Source: Candidatus Gastranaerophilales bacterium
GTDB taxonomy: Bacteria; Cyanobacteriota; Vampirovibrionia; Gastranaerophilales; Gastranaerophilaceae
Length of the DNA: 64,000 nt
Reading direction: 5' to 3'
Assembly: GCA_944324135.1 (NCBI GenBank)
Contig: CALUVE010000006.1
Coordinates: forward strand, 1 to 64,000
Shown here: piece after piece, positions 34,287 through 44,352 of the stretch
Numbering within the stretch: the stretch's first letter is position 1
Layout of the letters: every line of letters begins with the position of its first letter
Made by a program: the position numbers and the translations under genes
Notes under the pieces: model-generated
Databases searched by the model: none
What the model saw: the letters and a program-made list of their open reading frames with translations, nothing else
Told to the model about the DNA's origin: nothing

Positions 34287-35669
34287 TTATGCTTTCTTTT
34301 TACGTTCGTTTAAAAACAGTATTGTACAAATAATAACACAAATTACTGCAGATGCAATCCAGAATCCTAAAGCACCGTTCCATCCGAATTTATCAACCAT
34401 AAATCCGGTTCCGGTCGAAGAAAGAACAGCTCCGACGTACCCGAAAGTTCCTGTAAATCCGGTTGCTGCGGAGGCAACTTTTTTAGAACTGCTTTCAACT
34501 GCACACAATCCGCCAATCATCATCTGCGGACCGTATGTAAAAGCACCCAAAAGCCCGATAAATACAAAATCCAGCTCGCTTATGGTGTTAAATTTAAGTA
34601 AAAACAGGCAGCATATAACACCGACCAGGTATATAATATTAACCGGAGCACGTTGCCCTTTGAAGATTTTGTCAGATATAAGACCTGCGAGGATAGTACC
34701 GGCAATTCCGACAAGCGGGAGAGAACTCAATTTCATAGCCGCGAGCTCAAGCTCATTACCCTTTGACTCGTGCAGGTACTTAATCATCCAATCCTCAGCT
34801 CCGAATCTGATTATGTAAACAAAGATATATGCGATGGCGAGCATCCATATTGTTTTGTTGAACAGAATATTGTCTCTGAAAACTTGAACGTAATTTCTTT
34901 TGTCATCATCATTTTTATTAGCGGCAGCAGCCGGTTCATTTCTGTATTTTTCAACATCAGGGAGTCCAAGTGACTGCGGTCTGTCGCGCAGACGGTCGAA
35001 TAACCAGATAGCAACGATAATTGCAATTGTTGCCGGTGCAAAGAAAGCCATCTTCCAGCCGAATTTACCTACCAGAAATCCTGAAATAATTACGCTCAAA
35101 AACGTACCTACCTGATGGGAACAAGACCACAAAGACCATTTGGTCCCGCGTTCGCTGTTAGAATACCAGTAGGTGAGGCTTTTGGCAACAGCCGGAAACC
35201 CTGCAGACTGAAACCATCCGCTTGCACCCCAGAAAAATACAAACAACCACAAAAGTATTGTATTTGTCGGTAATCCGAAAAATGAAACTTCACCGGGCGT
35301 AATGAAAACAGCTGATAAACCGAAACAGAGGTTTGCAATAGCTGTCATAATGAGTGCTGTCGGCAGAAATTTACGGACATCCGAGCGGTCAGCAAGCACG
35401 CCGTTTACAAATTTCCCGATGCCGTATGTGAGATAAAGCGAACTGCCAAGAAGTCCGAGTTCCGTATTTGAATATCCGTATTCCTGACTTAGTCCGGGCA
35501 GTGCTACTGCTATATTTTTTTTGCAAAGGTAAAATACGGTGTATCCTATAAAACATGCATAGAATATTCGCAATCTCCAGTGCGAATACATTGATTTAAC
35601 TTTGTTTTCATCCTCTATAACCGGCTGTACAGGAGGTTCTTTAAAAGAATTAAAAAATGATTGAAACAT
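34287..35669 (-). CDS. Organophosphate:phosphate antiporter family transporter
   Basis: A 12-helix MFS protein of 460 residues in the GlpT/UhpT/UhpC group. The family signature is seen in YTVFYLCKKNIAVALP, the FVNGVLADRSDVRKFLP loop, and SGWFQSAGFPAVAKSLTYWYS with RGTKWSLWSCSHQVG. Likely cargo is a sugar phosphate or glycerol-3-phosphate, in exchange for phosphate; UhpC-like sensors look similar. It stands between an exonuclease gene (8 bases) and gmk (3 bases), an uncommon place for such a transporter. Confidence 0.85.
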   Translation of the reverse strand: MFQSFFNSFKEPPVQPVIEDENKVKSMYSHWRLRIFYACFIGYTVFYLCKKNIAVALPGLSQEYGYSNTELGLLGSSLYLTYGIGKFVNGVLADRSDVRKFLPTALIMTAIANLCFGLSAVFITPGEVSFFGLPTNTILLWLFVFFWGASGWFQSAGFPAVAKSLTYWYSNSERGTKWSLWSCSHQVGTFLSVIISGFLVGKFGWKMAFFAPATIAIIVAIWLFDRLRDRPQSLGLPDVEKYRNEPAAAANKNDDDKRNYVQVFRDNILFNKTIWMLAIAYIFVYIIRFGAEDWMIKYLHESKGNELELAAMKLSSLPLVGIAGTILAGLISDKIFKGQRAPVNIIYLVGVICCLFLLKFNTISELDFVFIGLLGAFTYGPQMMIGGLCAVESSSKKVASAATGFTGTFGYVGAVLSSTGTGFMVDKFGWNGALGFWIASAVICVIICTILFLNERKKKA

Positions 35670-35677
35670 AAAAGTGC

Positions 35678-36595
35678 TTACTTCCCTGCTTTAATAATTT
35701 GTATATTTCTGGTTTCCGTTAATTCCTGACGGGCTTCTTTAATTAATTCGCGTTGTTCTTCTTCCAGACTGTGTCCGCCGACAAGTCTGTCAACAAATCC
35801 CGTATTGAGTTTTACTGCTTTTTCCAGAGCGCCGACTTCTTCAAGGACTTCTTTTATTTTACATAAATCGTATCCGAAAGATTGTTTTGAGTTGTAAACC
35901 AGCATATCGCCGTTATTGGATGTAATCGGTTTGCCGCCCTGTTCAAAGTATAGTTTGAATACTGATTTCAAATCCTGCAGTTCTGACTGGAGGGTGTTTA
36001 TAGTCTGTTGAATCCGTAAAAATCTTTCAAACAGATATTCTACGTTATCAAGCTGTTTAACTTCCCAGTCGTATTTTTGGAGGTAGAGTTTTTTAAGTGC
36101 AGGATAAGCAAGCGCAAGCCCCATAGTATCAGCCATAGCTCTGTGGTGGTTGTTTAATTCTACATTAAATTTTTTTGTAAGAGCTTCCAGCCCGTGGGAT
36201 TCCAGCTCCGGATAGACTTCTTTGAACATTTGCTGTGAATCAATTCTCGGGTTAGAGAGTTCTTTGCCGGTGGTTCTAAGGCTTGCTTCATTTAAAAAAG
36301 TATAATCAAAAATGGCATTGTGTGCGACAATCGGGTAATCACCTATAAATTCAAGGATTTTAGGCATAATTTCCTGTTCTGTCGGAGCGTCTGCAACCAT
36401 ATCCGGTGTAATCCCGTGAATTGCAATGCTTGATTTTCTAATGTGCTGTTCGGGGTTAATAAGAGTTTGAAATTCGTCTTTTATTTTGCCGTTTTCCAGC
36501 CTCACAGCTGCAAATTCCACCATTTTTTCTTTTGTATAATCAAGTCCTGTAGTTTCTGTATCCAGTACTATTTCAATTATTTTTTTTCTTGCCAT
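35678..36595 (-). CDS. DnaQ-family 3'-5' exonuclease
   Basis: 305 residues. The Exo I motif DTETTG (12-17), Exo II HNAIFDYTF and Exo III HHRAMADT define a DEDDh exonuclease like the proofreading epsilon subunit or the PolC exonuclease domain. A C-terminal coiled-coil extension of ~130 residues is not part of the nuclease. I start at MARKK (36595), 7 bases after AGGA, not at the longer upstream Met. It heads the operon with the OPA transporter, gmk, coaBC and nif3. Confidence 0.85.
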   Translation of the reverse strand: MARKKIIEIVLDTETTGLDYTKEKMVEFAAVRLENGKIKDEFQTLINPEQHIRKSSIAIHGITPDMVADAPTEQEIMPKILEFIGDYPIVAHNAIFDYTFLNEASLRTTGKELSNPRIDSQQMFKEVYPELESHGLEALTKKFNVELNNHHRAMADTMGLALAYPALKKLYLQKYDWEVKQLDNVEYLFERFLRIQQTINTLQSELQDLKSVFKLYFEQGGKPITSNNGDMLVYNSKQSFGYDLCKIKEVLEEVGALEKAVKLNTGFVDRLVGGHSLEEEQRELIKEARQELTETRNIQIIKAGK

Positions 36596-36683
36596 TTTCT
36601 TATCCTGTCGTATTCTATAAAGATAATAGCACAAAAAAATATTCTGTGGTAAGATGTCAATGAAGTACAAAAAAGGAGTAGAC

Positions 36684-37007
36684 ATGTCAAACGCGATTGA
36701 TATTAATGATGCAAGTTTTGAACAGGAAGTACTTTCTTGCGAAAAACCTGTAGTTGTAGATTTTTGGGCACCTTGGTGCGGTCCTTGCAGAAAACTCGGA
36801 CCTATTCTTGATGAAGTGACTGCAGAACTCGGTGATAAAATTAAAGTTGTAAAAGTTAATACAGATGAAAATCTTAAAACTGCTAAAGATTATTCTATAA
36901 GCGGTTTGCCGAGCGTTCTGGTATTCAAAAACGGCAAAGCTGTTGAACGGCTGGTAGGTCTTATGCCAAAATCATCAATTATTTCAAATATTGAAAAACA
37001 TTTATAG
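36684..37007 (+). CDS. trxA: Thioredoxin
   Basis: 107 residues from MSNAID; AAAGGAG is 5 bases upstream of this ATG, so the earlier in-frame ATG at 36654 is rejected. The active site is WCGPC in VDFWAPWCGPCRKLGP, with the cis-Pro region SGLPSVLVF. A general dithiol reductant. Single gene with its own terminator. Confidence 0.95.
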   Translation: MSNAIDINDASFEQEVLSCEKPVVVDFWAPWCGPCRKLGPILDEVTAELGDKIKVVKVNTDENLKTAKDYSISGLPSVLVFKNGKAVERLVGLMPKSSIISNIEKHL

Positions 37008-37025
37008 TTTAATTTTAGAATATTG

Positions 37026-37056
37026 AAAATCCGCACAAATTATGTGCGGATTTTTT
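37026..37056 (+). terminator. Terminator of trxA
   Basis: AAAATCCGCACA-AATTA-TGTGCGGATTTTTT, a clean stem with a T-run just after the trxA stop. Confidence 0.9.
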
Positions 37057-37152
37057 GTGTACTTATGTAAACAAATTTAACAAAATCCTAAAGTTTTTGA
37101 GGATTTTGACCGATATAGTAATTGGGATAAGCTACAAAAAGGAAAGGCCATA

Positions 37153-40100
37153 ATGGAATTCAAAAGTATATCAGAATTAAGAACTGAATACAGAGACAAT
37201 CCGGATTATGCTATACAAAGTGTAATCCCGGATATGATTAATGAATTAAAGGCTGATTCTAAGTATGCAGGTTATACCGATGAACAACTTGAAGGTATTG
37301 CAAAAGCTAAATTGAGCACTTTAAACGGTTTAATGCTCAATGGCGATTTTTCAAAACATATCCCGAATAATGGTCTTCCAACAGGTACAAAGTGGAGTGA
37401 GTACAGCTACGAAGAAATTCTTGCAATGGAACAAAACGGTGTAAATATTCCTAAAGAATTCACCGATTGGGCACACTCTATGCAGGATGCAGATGCTACA
37501 AATTATGTTATTGATGAGAGCGAATTGAACAACTCTTCATCTCTTGAAGAAGTTGATCAGGCAACAGAAGATCCTCAAGATGCAATTGCTAAAAAAGCTG
37601 TTGCTTACTCTAAAAAATGCGCTCAACAAGAATCAAATCTCAATAACGCACTGGTTGATTTAGAACCGAAAAAAGAAAAAGTTCAAGAAATCCAGAACCA
37701 GATGAAAAATGAACAGAAAGACGGTATGCAGAAGCTTACCGATATGGCAAAACGCTGGAACGAACTTGATAAAAAAATTCAAAACGGTGAAAATCTTACA
37801 GAACTTGAAAAGAAAGAATATGCTCAGTTAAACAAAAATCTTAACGGCGCAAGTGCAGATTTGCGCAACAAAATGACTGAAACTGCTGATAACCTTGATG
37901 CAATGGTTGTATCAATGGATAATATCGCAAAAGATATTGAGTCTGATATTGATTTAAGTAATGAAACAATTGAATTGGCAAATACTCTTGCCGGAGTTCA
38001 AAAAGGCTATAATCCTACAAGCATCCCAAACAAAATGTCATTTATGGCAATCGGCGAAGTCGCAAATATGATTTACGGCGCAAAAGGTAAATCAATAGCA
38101 CGCGATACTGTTGATGCCGGTATTGATTTGCAAGAACTTGCAAATGACTCTCAAGTAAAAATCAATAAAGAAACTTCTCTTTATGATTTCGCTTTGGAAT
38201 ACGGCTCAACTTTAAATGATCAATTGAGTGAAGTAGAAAGACTTTTAGGCGAAAATCCAAACAAAGATGATCGTACAGTATTAACAAAAGCAGAAAACAA
38301 AGCCGGCGAACAAGCAGAAGACAACGCTATGGCAACAGCAAATGAAGCTGTAGAAAATGCACTTCCTGCCGAACCGGAAACAGAAGTTACTACAGGAACT
38401 CCTGATAAGAACGTAAACGACAAAGCTTCCGGAAATATGGCTCCTGCAACATCAGTTGAAGATGCCGCTACACAGACTAAAACAGCTCAAGCAGCTCCTG
38501 TAGAAGTTAAAGAATCTTCAAACGGCAAATCAAAATCTTCAAGCGCTCCGTCTAAAGGTTCTTCTAAACCGGAAGAAACTCTTGACGAACAAGGCGAAAG
38601 CGCAACAGAAGATGCAAGAAGCACAAGCCCGAAAGTTGAAAGCAGAGGCGTTGAAGCTGAAACTGAAACTAAAGATGCCGAAAAAACTCAAAAAGCAGCT
38701 AAAAAAGAAAATAAAGAAGTTGTTGCTGAACAAAAAGAAGTTGATAAAAAATCTAAACAGGTTAACGCAGACCTGAAACATAACAATGCACAAAGCGCAA
38801 CTTTGAACGATGAATTAACTGCAGATACAGATGCAATGGTTGAATCAATCACAGCAAATCCTGATGAAGCTCAAGCCAGAGCAGAATCTATCGCAATCAC
38901 AGGCGGTAAAATTACAGCTCTCGGTCTTGAAAGCGGCAAAAAAGCAACTGAATTCACCGAAGAAACTTCTGAACTTGAAGAAGACGCTGAAAAATCACAA
39001 AAACAAAACGAAAAATCACAGAAAAATAATAGCAAAGTTGAAAAAGCAATTTCTGTAATCGACCAAATCGCAGCTGTCGGCTTACAAAAAGGTATGAGCA
39101 CTATCGGTACAGGTGTTGTAATGACTGCTCAAGGTCAGGTTATGGTCAGCACAGGTTCTGCATTACTCGCAACTCCTTGGACTGCGGCAGCCGGTGCAGC
39201 TTTGATTACAGCAGGTACTACAACTGCTAATATCGGTTTAGGCGCAATCAATGTCGGCAGTATTTTATCAACAGCAAGCTTCTATACACTTGCTGCTACT
39301 AAAGTTACAAAAATGACAATTGCAGCCTGCAACGGCGATTTGAAAGGTGTATTCAAAAACCTCGGCGCATTCGCAACAGTTTGCGCAACTTCAGTAGCAA
39401 GCTGCGCAGCAACAATGGCTGTCGGTGCTGCTACAATGGGCGTTGCCGGCCCTGTCGGTACAGCAATTGCATCTCAGGCAGCTGCTCTTCCGTTTGATGT
39501 TATCGGCGGCGCTGCTAATATGAATTTGTCTAATGACAACCTCAAATCTGATAAAAATGCCGGTATCAAAGCAAGAGTTGCTCAGAAACTTGATGAAGAA
39601 GCTTCAACAGAAACCGCTTCAACTCAAACTTCTCAATCAGCTCCTGCAGTTCAAACTACTCAACCTGCTAATCAGGTTGCAGCAGCAACAGCTCAACCGG
39701 TAGTTGCTCAGGCTGCTCCGGCTCAACAAGCTTCTGCTCAAGCAGCTTCTCAGGAAGAAACAGAAGAAACAGAGGAAACAACTGAAAATAACGAAGTTGC
39801 AGGCGAAGAAGAACAAGAAACAGAATTGAACGCTGCTCAACAGGCTCGTGCTGATATGCAGGATTCCGGCGCAAGCAAACGTGACATCGCAAAAGCTATG
39901 TTTAAACAGAGCAAACAGCTTGAATCTCAAACAAAACCTTCTATTATAGCTTCTGCTCTAACTTCTTCTAAAGCTAAATCTATCAGTGAATCTGCTAACG
40001 GCGTTGCAGAACTTGCTGTTGCAATGACTAAATCAATGAGAAATGAATATGATGAACTCTCTGATAAAGTTGAAAAAGATAAAGAAACTGCAGATCCGTC

Positions 40101-42420
40101 TGATATCGAAAAAATGGAAGATTTGAAAGACAAAATTCAGAGCAAAGGTTCAAAAGCTCAAGATAAATTAGCTGACTATGATGCTAAACTTTATGCTCTT
40201 CAAGCAAAATCAGCAGCATTCTCTCAAATAGCAGAAGATGCTAATATCTGGGGCGAAGAAACTATCCTCAGCGGTTACGATTTGTTAGGTGTTCAATCTT
40301 CAGGTGAAGCTGAAAATGTATCAGGCAGCCCGATTCGCGCATTGTTCAAACACGGTATTGACGGCTTTATTGCAGTCAGAACTATTAATCAGGGTGCATC
40401 TACAGTTGCAGCCGGTGAAAAATCAGCTGAAGCTCTTGAAGTTGCTCAAAATGCAGTTGCATCAAGCCTTAACAGCACAAATGCAAGCAAAGCAAAAGTT
40501 CAGGAAGCTACATTTGCAGAAGCAAAAGCAGCTCCGGGCAGCGAAGCTACAGGCGCAGAAAATAATGCTTCTGCCGAATCCGAAGCACCTGCTCAAGAAG
40601 AAAATACAGCTGATGCTGCTGCCGCAACTCCTGCTCCAGCAAATCAATCTGCAACCGCAGTACCTACAGCAGCACCTGCTCAAAACTCACAAAATAAAAC
40701 ACTTGCTCCTGCAAACAACGCAGGTAATTCAGTTCCTGCTGCCGCTCAGAATGTAGTTGACGGCGTTGAAGAAGTTACTGAAACTACTACCAACGACGGC
40801 AAACCTGCAGGCAGCTTTGCATCATTCCAGGCTAGAATGGCTGCTGCTAATACAATTAACAAAGAAAGCGCTGCTGATTCTCCTGCCAGCACCGGCGAAG
40901 GTTCAAAATCAGACGGCAACAAGAAAGAAGAAGAAGTTACTGAAGACAGCGTTAATACTGCTGAAGGTAAAAGAACTGCTGACGAAAACAAAAAAGAAGG
41001 CGAAAACGTCGAAAAAGAAAACAAAGATAAAAACAAAGCAAGCAAAGACGCTAAAAAAGAAGGCAAAGATTTAGAAAAATCAGATAAACAACTTCAAAAA
41101 GAAATCAAAGCATCACAAAAAGAAATCAAAGCTATTGAAGAAAAAATCTTAAAACTTTCTGATGAATCTCTGGCTATCGTCGAAGAAATCGAAGCTGAAG
41201 GTGAACAATCACAAGCTCAGTCACAAGCAGCTCCTGCAGGTCAGCCTGCTGTAGCCGGTGTTCAGCCAGCAGCTGCTAATGCTTCTATGTCAGCAGGTGC
41301 TCCAACCGGCGGTGCAGCATCAGTTTCATCTGTTCCGTCTAATATGAATGCTTCCGCTCCTGCAGCTACAAATTCATCTGCTGCATTTGATGTAAGCGGC
41401 GGTAAAATTCAGAAATTGTCTGAAAAAATTACAGCTAACGTTGCTCAAATTGCCGGCTTACAATCAAGAGGCACAAAAAGTGCAAAAAGATTACAGAAAA
41501 ATATCAAAACTCAACAAAAACGCTCAGAAAAAGCTCAAAAAGCTGCAGAAAAAGAACAAAAACAAAATGAAAAACTTGATAAGGCTTTAACCTACGTTGA
41601 TTACGCAGCAACAGCTACAAAAATTACAGGTCAGATATTTAACGGTGTTGGTGCTGCTCAGGTTACAGCAGGTACTGCAATGATTGCAGTCGGTACTCCG
41701 ATGATTCCTATTCCTTGGACTGCTGCAGCAGGTGCTGCTCTTGTAGCATCCGGTACTACATTAGAAACAACCGGTACTTCTAATATCGGTGTTGGTAATG
41801 TCTTGAATATGGTTGGTACATATACAGGCATGGCTGTTAAACTTACAAAAATTACAATAGCAGCTTGCCAGGGCAACTTGATGGGAGTATTAACAAACGC
41901 TGCAGCTCTCGGTATGAGCTGTATGGGCGGACTTCCTGGTGTTGAAGATGCAGCAAAAGCTGTTGACGCTGCAGCTCAAGCAGGCCAGCAATTAGGTAAC
42001 AACCTCGTTGCACAAGCTCAAATGCAGATTGCCGGAAACGCTATGCAGCAGACTACACAATCTATGTTAGCTAACAGCTCGAGTGAAATCTTGCGTGCTA
42101 CTGCTCAACAAATGACTGTTATGACAACTGAAGAAGCTACAAAAGCTGCATTTGGTACAGCAGCTAAACAGGCAATGGCCGGCGCTACTAAAAAAGCTCT
42201 TACAAAAGCCGCATTCGGTGCCGTTACTAAAGGTGCTATGGAAACAGTCGGTTCAATGGCAGTCGGTGCTGCAGGTGCTATGCTCAGCAAACCGTCAACA
42301 GGCGAAGAAGAAAAACAAAAAAGAGAATTGCACCTCACTAACAGAAAGAGAACAGCAAGAGTTATCAAGGCTATCAACAGAAGAAAAGGTTCTTCTCAAT
42401 ACGGCAGACAAGGCAGATAA
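37153..42420 (+). CDS. Giant protein with duplicated coiled-coil/hydrophobic modules
   Basis: 1755 residues, not recognised. N-terminal ~300 residues: polar, helical, coiled-coil-like. A module at about 587-745 consists of GGKI..., a Lys/Gln coiled coil (KSQKQNEKSQKNNSKVEKA) and a long Ala/Gly/Thr-rich hydrophobic stretch (ATPWTAAAGAALITAGTTT, then KVTKMTIAACNGDLKGVF). The same module recurs at about 1416-1575 (GGKI..., EKEQKQNEKLDKA, IPWTAAAGAALVASGTT, KLTKITIAACQGNLMGVL). Low-complexity Ala/Gln/Pro/Glu linkers separate them. No signal peptide is seen. The hydrophobic stretches could be membrane-inserting hairpins, as in translocator or pore proteins; that is inference. AAAGGAAAGG precedes the start; a terminator follows. 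Confidence 0.8.
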   Translation: MEFKSISELRTEYRDNPDYAIQSVIPDMINELKADSKYAGYTDEQLEGIAKAKLSTLNGLMLNGDFSKHIPNNGLPTGTKWSEYSYEEILAMEQNGVNIPKEFTDWAHSMQDADATNYVIDESELNNSSSLEEVDQATEDPQDAIAKKAVAYSKKCAQQESNLNNALVDLEPKKEKVQEIQNQMKNEQKDGMQKLTDMAKRWNELDKKIQNGENLTELEKKEYAQLNKNLNGASADLRNKMTETADNLDAMVVSMDNIAKDIESDIDLSNETIELANTLAGVQKGYNPTSIPNKMSFMAIGEVANMIYGAKGKSIARDTVDAGIDLQELANDSQVKINKETSLYDFALEYGSTLNDQLSEVERLLGENPNKDDRTVLTKAENKAGEQAEDNAMATANEAVENALPAEPETEVTTGTPDKNVNDKASGNMAPATSVEDAATQTKTAQAAPVEVKESSNGKSKSSSAPSKGSSKPEETLDEQGESATEDARSTSPKVESRGVEAETETKDAEKTQKAAKKENKEVVAEQKEVDKKSKQVNADLKHNNAQSATLNDELTADTDAMVESITANPDEAQARAESIAITGGKITALGLESGKKATEFTEETSELEEDAEKSQKQNEKSQKNNSKVEKAISVIDQIAAVGLQKGMSTIGTGVVMTAQGQVMVSTGSALLATPWTAAAGAALITAGTTTANIGLGAINVGSILSTASFYTLAATKVTKMTIAACNGDLKGVFKNLGAFATVCATSVASCAATMAVGAATMGVAGPVGTAIASQAAALPFDVIGGAANMNLSNDNLKSDKNAGIKARVAQKLDEEASTETASTQTSQSAPAVQTTQPANQVAAATAQPVVAQAAPAQQASAQAASQEETEETEETTENNEVAGEEEQETELNAAQQARADMQDSGASKRDIAKAMFKQSKQLESQTKPSIIASALTSSKAKSISESANGVAELAVAMTKSMRNEYDELSDKVEKDKETADPSDIEKMEDLKDKIQSKGSKAQDKLADYDAKLYALQAKSAAFSQIAEDANIWGEETILSGYDLLGVQSSGEAENVSGSPIRALFKHGIDGFIAVRTINQGASTVAAGEKSAEALEVAQNAVASSLNSTNASKAKVQEATFAEAKAAPGSEATGAENNASAESEAPAQEENTADAAAATPAPANQSATAVPTAAPAQNSQNKTLAPANNAGNSVPAAAQNVVDGVEEVTETTTNDGKPAGSFASFQARMAAANTINKESAADSPASTGEGSKSDGNKKEEEVTEDSVNTAEGKRTADENKKEGENVEKENKDKNKASKDAKKEGKDLEKSDKQLQKEIKASQKEIKAIEEKILKLSDESLAIVEEIEAEGEQSQAQSQAAPAGQPAVAGVQPAAANASMSAGAPTGGAASVSSVPSNMNASAPAATNSSAAFDVSGGKIQKLSEKITANVAQIAGLQSRGTKSAKRLQKNIKTQQKRSEKAQKAAEKEQKQNEKLDKALTYVDYAATATKITGQIFNGVGAAQVTAGTAMIAVGTPMIPIPWTAAAGAALVASGTTLETTGTSNIGVGNVLNMVGTYTGMAVKLTKITIAACQGNLMGVLTNAAALGMSCMGGLPGVEDAAKAVDAAAQAGQQLGNNLVAQAQMQIAGNAMQQTTQSMLANSSSEILRATAQQMTVMTTEEATKAAFGTAAKQAMAGATKKALTKAAFGAVTKGAMETVGSMAVGAAGAMLSKPSTGEEEKQKRELHLTNRKRTARVIKAINRRKGSSQYGRQGR

Positions 42421-42427
42421 TATAAAT

Positions 42428-42460
42428 AAAAATCCCTATCCTCTCAGGATAGGGATTTTT
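42428..42460. terminator. Terminator after the giant gene
   Basis: AAAATCCCTATCC-TCTCA-GGATAGGGATTTTT, strong stem with T-run on both strands, between the giant gene and the converging pentapeptide gene. Confidence 0.9.
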
Positions 42461-42482
42461 ATTATTTAAAATTTATTAACGA

Positions 42483-43013
42483 TTAATAATCGCTTACTGT
42501 ATTATCTTCTTCATCTTTTAATGAAGAAAGGTCATCTGAGTAATTGGCTTCGAAATCTTCCGGCAGCATATCGTTATCCGGCCAGATTGTGTCGCTGTCG
42601 TATCTGCTGGCATGGAGATTGTATGATGCACTCAAGTCGGAATTACTCAGGTCACATTCGCATAATACGCATCCTGCCATATCTGCATCTGTAAAATTGC
42701 AGTAGGTCATCTCTGCATAACTGCAGTCAGCACCGGTCAAAAGGCTTTCTGTGAAATCACATTCCAGAACTCTTGAGCGGGTGAAGTCTACTGATGTCAA
42801 ATCGGCGTTGGAAAAATTGACAAATGATAAGCTGCAATCTGCAAAAGAGCTTGAATTTAAATCAACTCCGCTAAAGTCTATTTCATTCAGATTTATACCG
42901 GAAAAATCAACTTCGCTGAGGTCAATTTCTTCCTGTTCAACTTTCCATTCGTTAAAACGTTCCGGATTTTTTTTCAACAAATTTATCAGTTCTTCTCGGG
43001 TATAATCTATCAT
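42483..43013 (-). CDS. Pentapeptide repeat protein
   Basis: 176 residues. The middle (about 30-130) is a run of A(D/N)LxF-type pentapeptides (VDFSG, INLNE, IDFSG, VDLNS, VDFTR, CDFTE, CNFTD, CDLSN) that would form a right-handed quadrilateral beta-helix. The ends are acidic and non-repeat. A strong AAGGAG precedes the ATG. It is the last gene of the signalling operon; its target is unknown. Confidence 0.92.
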   Translation of the reverse strand: MIDYTREELINLLKKNPERFNEWKVEQEEIDLSEVDFSGINLNEIDFSGVDLNSSSFADCSLSFVNFSNADLTSVDFTRSRVLECDFTESLLTGADCSYAEMTYCNFTDADMAGCVLCECDLSNSDLSASYNLHASRYDSDTIWPDNDMLPEDFEANYSDDLSSLKDEEDNTVSDY

Positions 43014-43057
43014 TTTTTAATTTCTCCTTTATTCTTTTTTTTATTCCAATAAAATTT

Positions 43058-43675
43058 TTATATATCCATTTGCATAGCTTTCAGTACAGCTTGAGTTCTG
43101 CTTGTTACTTTCAACTTTTTGAAAACACTGTTGAGATGTGTTTTTACAGTTACTTCTTTTACTACCAGAGTATCGGCTATTTCTTTGTTGCTTGCGCCTT
43201 TCAAGACTAGTTTGAGAATCTCTGTTTCTCTGGAGGTTAATGGGATTTCAGGTTCCTCTGTATTTTCTGCCGGTGTTTTATTTTTTGATTGGGACTGCCA
43301 TTCACAGCGTCTCAATACAGCTTCAATTCTTGCTAGAAGATTGGGTAAGATGAACGGTTTTACTATATAATCGTCTGCTCCGTTTCGCAAACCTGAAATC
43401 ATTTTTTGGTCTTCATTTACTGCTGTAATCATTATTACAGGAGTGTGTTCCGTTGCTCTGTCATGACGGATAGCTTTGAGAGTTTCCCACCCGTTCATAT
43501 TAGGCATCATAACATCAAGTAAAATTAAATCAACACTTTTGGAATTTTTTTTCAAATATCTTAACGCTTGGACTCCGTCGGTTACTGCTGTAACGTTGTA
43601 GCCGTAGTATGGCAGCACATCATTAAGATATTTAGGATTGTCATCTACCAGCAGAATATTCTTTGATTCAGACAT
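43058..43675 (-). CDS. Response regulator, NarL/LuxR type (first)
   Basis: 205 residues: receiver domain (about 1-120) with the acidic pair near the start (VDD), the phosphoacceptor Asp in LILLDVMMP, Thr in MITAVNED and Lys in VKPF. A linker is followed by a LuxR-type helix-turn-helix (about 140-205, LTSRETEILKLVLKGASNKE and VKTHLNSVFKKL). A DNA-binding transcription regulator. It is in an operon with another NarL-type regulator, an HD-GYP protein and a secreted TPR protein; no histidine kinase is here. Confidence 0.92.
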   Translation of the reverse strand: MSESKNILLVDDNPKYLNDVLPYYGYNVTAVTDGVQALRYLKKNSKSVDLILLDVMMPNMNGWETLKAIRHDRATEHTPVIMITAVNEDQKMISGLRNGADDYIVKPFILPNLLARIEAVLRRCEWQSQSKNKTPAENTEEPEIPLTSRETEILKLVLKGASNKEIADTLVVKEVTVKTHLNSVFKKLKVTSRTQAVLKAMQMDI

Positions 43676-43701
43676 TTTAAAATTTCCTTTGCGGATTTAG
43701 T

Positions 43702-44352
43702 TTATACAATATTGTATTTTAAGGCCTTAATAGCTGCCTGTAAACGGTCATCTACTTCCAGTTTCTGGAGAATATTTGCAACGTGTGCTTTTGTTGTATT
43801 AATACTTATAACAAGGATTTGTGCAATTTCCATATTGCTGTAACCCTCTGTCATCAATTTAAGAATTTGAGCTTCTCTTGCTGTTAAGTCGTATGCTTTA
43901 TGGTTTTCTGCGTAGATTTCAGCCGGAGATTTAGTGGTGGCTTTCAGAACTATATGTGCGATATTCGGGTCAAACCATGCTGCACCGTCTGCGACTGATT
44001 GTACAACCTGTACAAGTCTTTGCGGATTGATTTCTTTTGAGCAATAAGCATTTGCGCCGGCTTTTAAGCTGTCAAGGACTTCGTGTTCGTCATTGTGGGA
44101 GGTTAAAATAACAACTTTTACATTGTTATTCATTTCGTGAATTTTTTTAGTAGCTTCTATCCCGTTCATTTTGGGCAGACCCAAATCCATAATTACTACA
44201 TCTATCTGGTAATTGCTGAACAGGTTTATTGCTGTTTCCGCAGACTCTGCTTCGTAGATATCTTCAACATAATCTACGCCTTCAAATGTTGTTTTAAGTC
44301 CGAATCTTGTCAGTTCGTGGTCTTCTACTATCATTATGTTTATTTTTTTCAT
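43702..44352 (-). CDS. Response regulator, NarL/LuxR type (second)
   Basis: 216 residues. The receiver has VEDHEL, the phosphoacceptor in VVIMDLGLPKMNG and a TSHND/SKE switch (Lys in CSKE). The C-terminal LuxR-type HTH has LTAREAQILKLMTEGYSNMEIA and TTKAHVANILQKL. Its ATG overlaps the stop of the secreted TPR gene by 4 bases. It differs clearly from the neighbouring regulator, so the pair is not a recent duplication. Confidence 0.92.
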   Translation of the reverse strand: MKKINIMIVEDHELTRFGLKTTFEGVDYVEDIYEAESAETAINLFSNYQIDVVIMDLGLPKMNGIEATKKIHEMNNNVKVVILTSHNDEHEVLDSLKAGANAYCSKEINPQRLVQVVQSVADGAAWFDPNIAHIVLKATTKSPAEIYAENHKAYDLTAREAQILKLMTEGYSNMEIAQILVISINTTKAHVANILQKLEVDDRLQAAIKALKYNIV

